NCBI GenBank assembly: GCA_037952775.1
Contig: JBANAY010000003.1
Location: 9,858,001-9,922,000, forward strand
Direction: 5' to 3'
Source: Clonostachys chloroleuca
Lineage: Eukaryota; Ascomycota; Sordariomycetes; Hypocreales; Bionectriaceae
Length of the DNA stretch: 64,000 bases
A program made the translations under genes and the position numbers. The notes beneath the pieces were generated by a model. That model was given only the letters and a program-made list of their open reading frames with translations, did not search any database and was not told the DNA's origin. Of this stretch, positions 61,941-64,000 are shown piece by piece (position 1 is the stretch's first letter; each line of letters begins with the position of its first letter).

Positions 61941-63270
61941 ATGACAAACCTAACCCAAGATGCCCGTGAGAATTTCGCGGTTTGCGTTGCCATGATAATC
62001 CTCTGCGCAATCACAATCATTTTGAGGCTCTTGCTACGGGTTAGTCTCGGTCAGAAGTTGTTCCAATCAGACTGGCTCTGCATCGCATGTTACGTGGTTT
62101 TCGTGGGATACTGCGCGCTGTTGATTAACCGTGAGATATTCCGAGTGGTGAACGAGCTCGACCGGGAAAACATACTGACTTGAGGGCAGATATCTTCCGC
62201 GTATCTAAGTTGAAAGCATTCGGGACAATGTTCCTTGGGTCGCCCGAGATTCCACTGGAAGAATCTCTCGACTTTCTGAAGGTAGCAGCCGCTCATAGAC
62301 AAAATGTCTAAGACTTGTGAGCCTGTCATACTAAGAGTTTGATTTCTAGATGGCTTGGATTGCCGAGGTGCTCTTCACGACGAGCATCACATTGGTAAAG
62401 CTCAGCATTCTCGCGTTTTACTGGACCCTTTTTGGTGTCAACGACCTCCAGAAGAAATTGATTATCGGTACGACGGCTTTGAGCGTCGCCTGGTTCATCG
62501 CTTTCATCTTGCTCATCGTCTTCCAATGCAAGCCGATCGATGCGCTCTGGACACGGCCGATGGAAACCGAGCTTTGCATTTCCTCTCCCGTCGTTCTTCT
62601 CGCCGTCGAAATCACCAACCTGGTCATCGACGTCATTATCCTCTGCATTCCAGCATTTGTCGTCGGTTCCCTTAGACTGAATAAGGTCAAGAAGTGGTCT
62701 GTTCTGGGAATGTTTCTACTCGGCGCTGGGTGAGTGAGCTCTAGACACAGACCAGTGGATATTTCTCACTGACATTATTGTAGCGTCTGTGTGTTCAGCA
62801 TTGTGAGATTGACCGTCATTTGGCAACCACCTGATGTCCTGCTAAACTGTGAGTTTCCTCCTTACCATACTGGCTAATCAGGCCCTAACACGTATGTTCT
62901 CAACTTAGTCAACGCCGCCAAGACACTCTTATGGTCTACGATCCAACTCGGAACAGCTATTATCTGCGCATGCCTTCCAACGCTGGGTCCGCTATTCTCA
63001 GGAAGTGCCAACCTCAGCTCCGGAAGCAGGTCGTGGTATGGGTCTATGAGAAACAGAAACAATGCCTCCAACGGGTACAAAATGTCAGATCACCAAAGCG
63101 CAAATCACGGACGTCCGTGGGTTGACAATACGACAGAGGAACGGTATCATAGCTCTGCAGCAGGTTGGGCGACACATGAGAACGATACCAGCGGGGATTC
63201 GGATCACGTCCCTCTTGATCCACTGCCAGCGAAGCAGATTCGAGTGCAGAGAGATATTCATGTCCGTTAG
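61941..63270 (+). CDS. Fungal rhodopsin-like 7TM integral membrane protein (PTH11-related family)
   Basis: Five exons, 61941-62130, 62190-62281, 62350-62729, 62784-62848 and 62909-63270, give 362 residues. Seven hydrophobic helices are visible, beginning FAVCVAMIILCAITIILRLL, DWLCIACYVVFVGYCALLI, AEVLFTTSITLVKLSILAFY, then ALSVAWFIAFILLIVFQC, VVLLAVEITNLVIDVIILC, SVLGMFLLGAGVCVFSIVR and STIQLGTAIICACLPTLGPL. Family landmarks are the CKPIDALW after helix 4 and the conserved Pro in CLPTLGP, followed by a hydrophilic Ser/Asn-rich cytoplasmic tail of about 90 residues. The fungal rhodopsin domain family (PF20684) includes PTH11-type GPCR-like proteins, though no N-terminal CFEM domain is present here. 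Ligand and signalling partner are unknown. The second intron uses a GTAGCA donor, less typical than the others. Confidence 0.87.
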
Positions 63271-64000
63271 ATCATGCTAGGGACGTGTGATGTATTTTTG
63301 ATTAGTATTAATTCGAGGTCTCTTAATCATTGGTCGCCTAATAGATTTCAAATATGATCATCGTTATGCAAGGTATTTTCGATGTTCGGTCACCCCTTTC
63401 AGAGGAAAAACAGAGGGAAAACATAGATAGAAGAGCCGTGTTTGATAGTTGGTGAAACGAAGTATCTAATGCAACGAGACCTGGTTAGCTCGAACTGGCG
63501 AGGTCGAGTGTAAAGTTGAAAACAACATTAGAAGATGGCGCCCCCCGACATTTCAACACAATGAATACACAATGAATAGATACTAAACGCAAAAATAAGC
63601 TTTGCTAGCCCAAGGCGACATTCATTCGGAAGGAAAACTGTGGGAACCTTCATACCGATGACATACTTGCCGTCGGGACGAGCCGCCCGTCGAGTGACTA
63701 TTTAACCTACCCCCAATATATAGATCTCACCTGGCTCTTTCGTACACTCGTCTTACACCAATCTCAGCACTTCAACACACCAAGCTTGAGGCAACCAACC
63801 CAGTGAGTACCAGTAGCCCCTTGGCATCTTTGATGCAACGAGACCCGATTAGTGCTTTCTTGCTCTTCATTCTATTATCCTCTAAACAAAACGACGAGCT
63901 CTGTGAGACATATGAGATAAAACGAACTTTGATGGCACGGCTCTCTGCAGAGTGGGCATACTTAAGAAACCCATATCTCGCCAATATTTTCTGACTTTGA
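63271..64000 (+). promoter_or_regulatory. Probable promoter and 5' leader of a gene running off the right edge
   Basis: A TATA-like AATATATAGATC at 63714-63725 is followed by a C/A-rich leader and a GTGAGT-type donor near 63802 (AACCCAGTGAGTACC), which looks like a 5' UTR exon and intron. No reading frame before the edge is convincing, so the gene cannot be named. The 3' UTR of the 7TM gene occupies the left part. Confidence 0.3.

Overview
This window looks like a chromosome segment of a filamentous ascomycete (Pezizomycotina). Its genes carry short spliceosomal introns (48-96 nt, GT..AG). It encodes fungal-type Zn2Cys6 regulators, MFS carriers and a fungal rhodopsin-like 7TM protein. A 28.8-kb AT-rich block carries the C-to-T / G-to-A signature of repeat-induced point mutation (RIP). 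A necrosis- and ethylene-inducing-like protein (NLP) suggests a plant-associated lifestyle. The species cannot be named from the sequence.

Left arm (1-29.2 kb), ordinary GC-balanced DNA: the 3' part of a transcription factor; an MFS sugar transporter; a RidA-type imine deaminase; a LITAF-like zinc-ribbon protein; an acyl-CoA dehydrogenase; a SYLF/Ysc84 protein; a Cys-rich single-pass membrane protein; then an accessory-looking group of an aldo-keto reductase, a Zn2Cys6 regulator, a DHA2-type efflux pump, a second Zn2Cys6 regulator transcribed divergently from the pump, and the secreted NLP. No polyketide synthase, NRPS or terpene synthase is present, so a complete secondary-metabolite cluster is not shown.

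Middle (29,220-57,997): a nest of LTR retrotransposons. The outer element (O) is a heavily RIPped Ty3/gypsy copy with 213-bp LTRs and target duplication GAAAG. Inside it are two Copia solo LTRs in opposite orientation, which have inverted the gypsy pol segment between them (their target duplications are exchanged); two copies of a ~750-bp element (A) with 6-bp target duplications; three copies of a chromodomain gypsy (G1 split by complete G2, then G3), the complete one carrying a decayed antisense Cys-motif ORF; and a young Copia element with two 864-bp LTRs, a tRNA-iMet anticodon-arm primer site and one 1,640-codon gag-pol frame broken by only four stops.

Right arm (58-64 kb): about 4 kb with no recognisable gene, then a five-exon rhodopsin-like 7TM gene, and what may be the 5' leader of a further gene at the window edge. 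No rRNA, tRNA or CRISPR array was recognised. Exon boundaries are my own reading of splice signals and frame continuity, with no transcript evidence.
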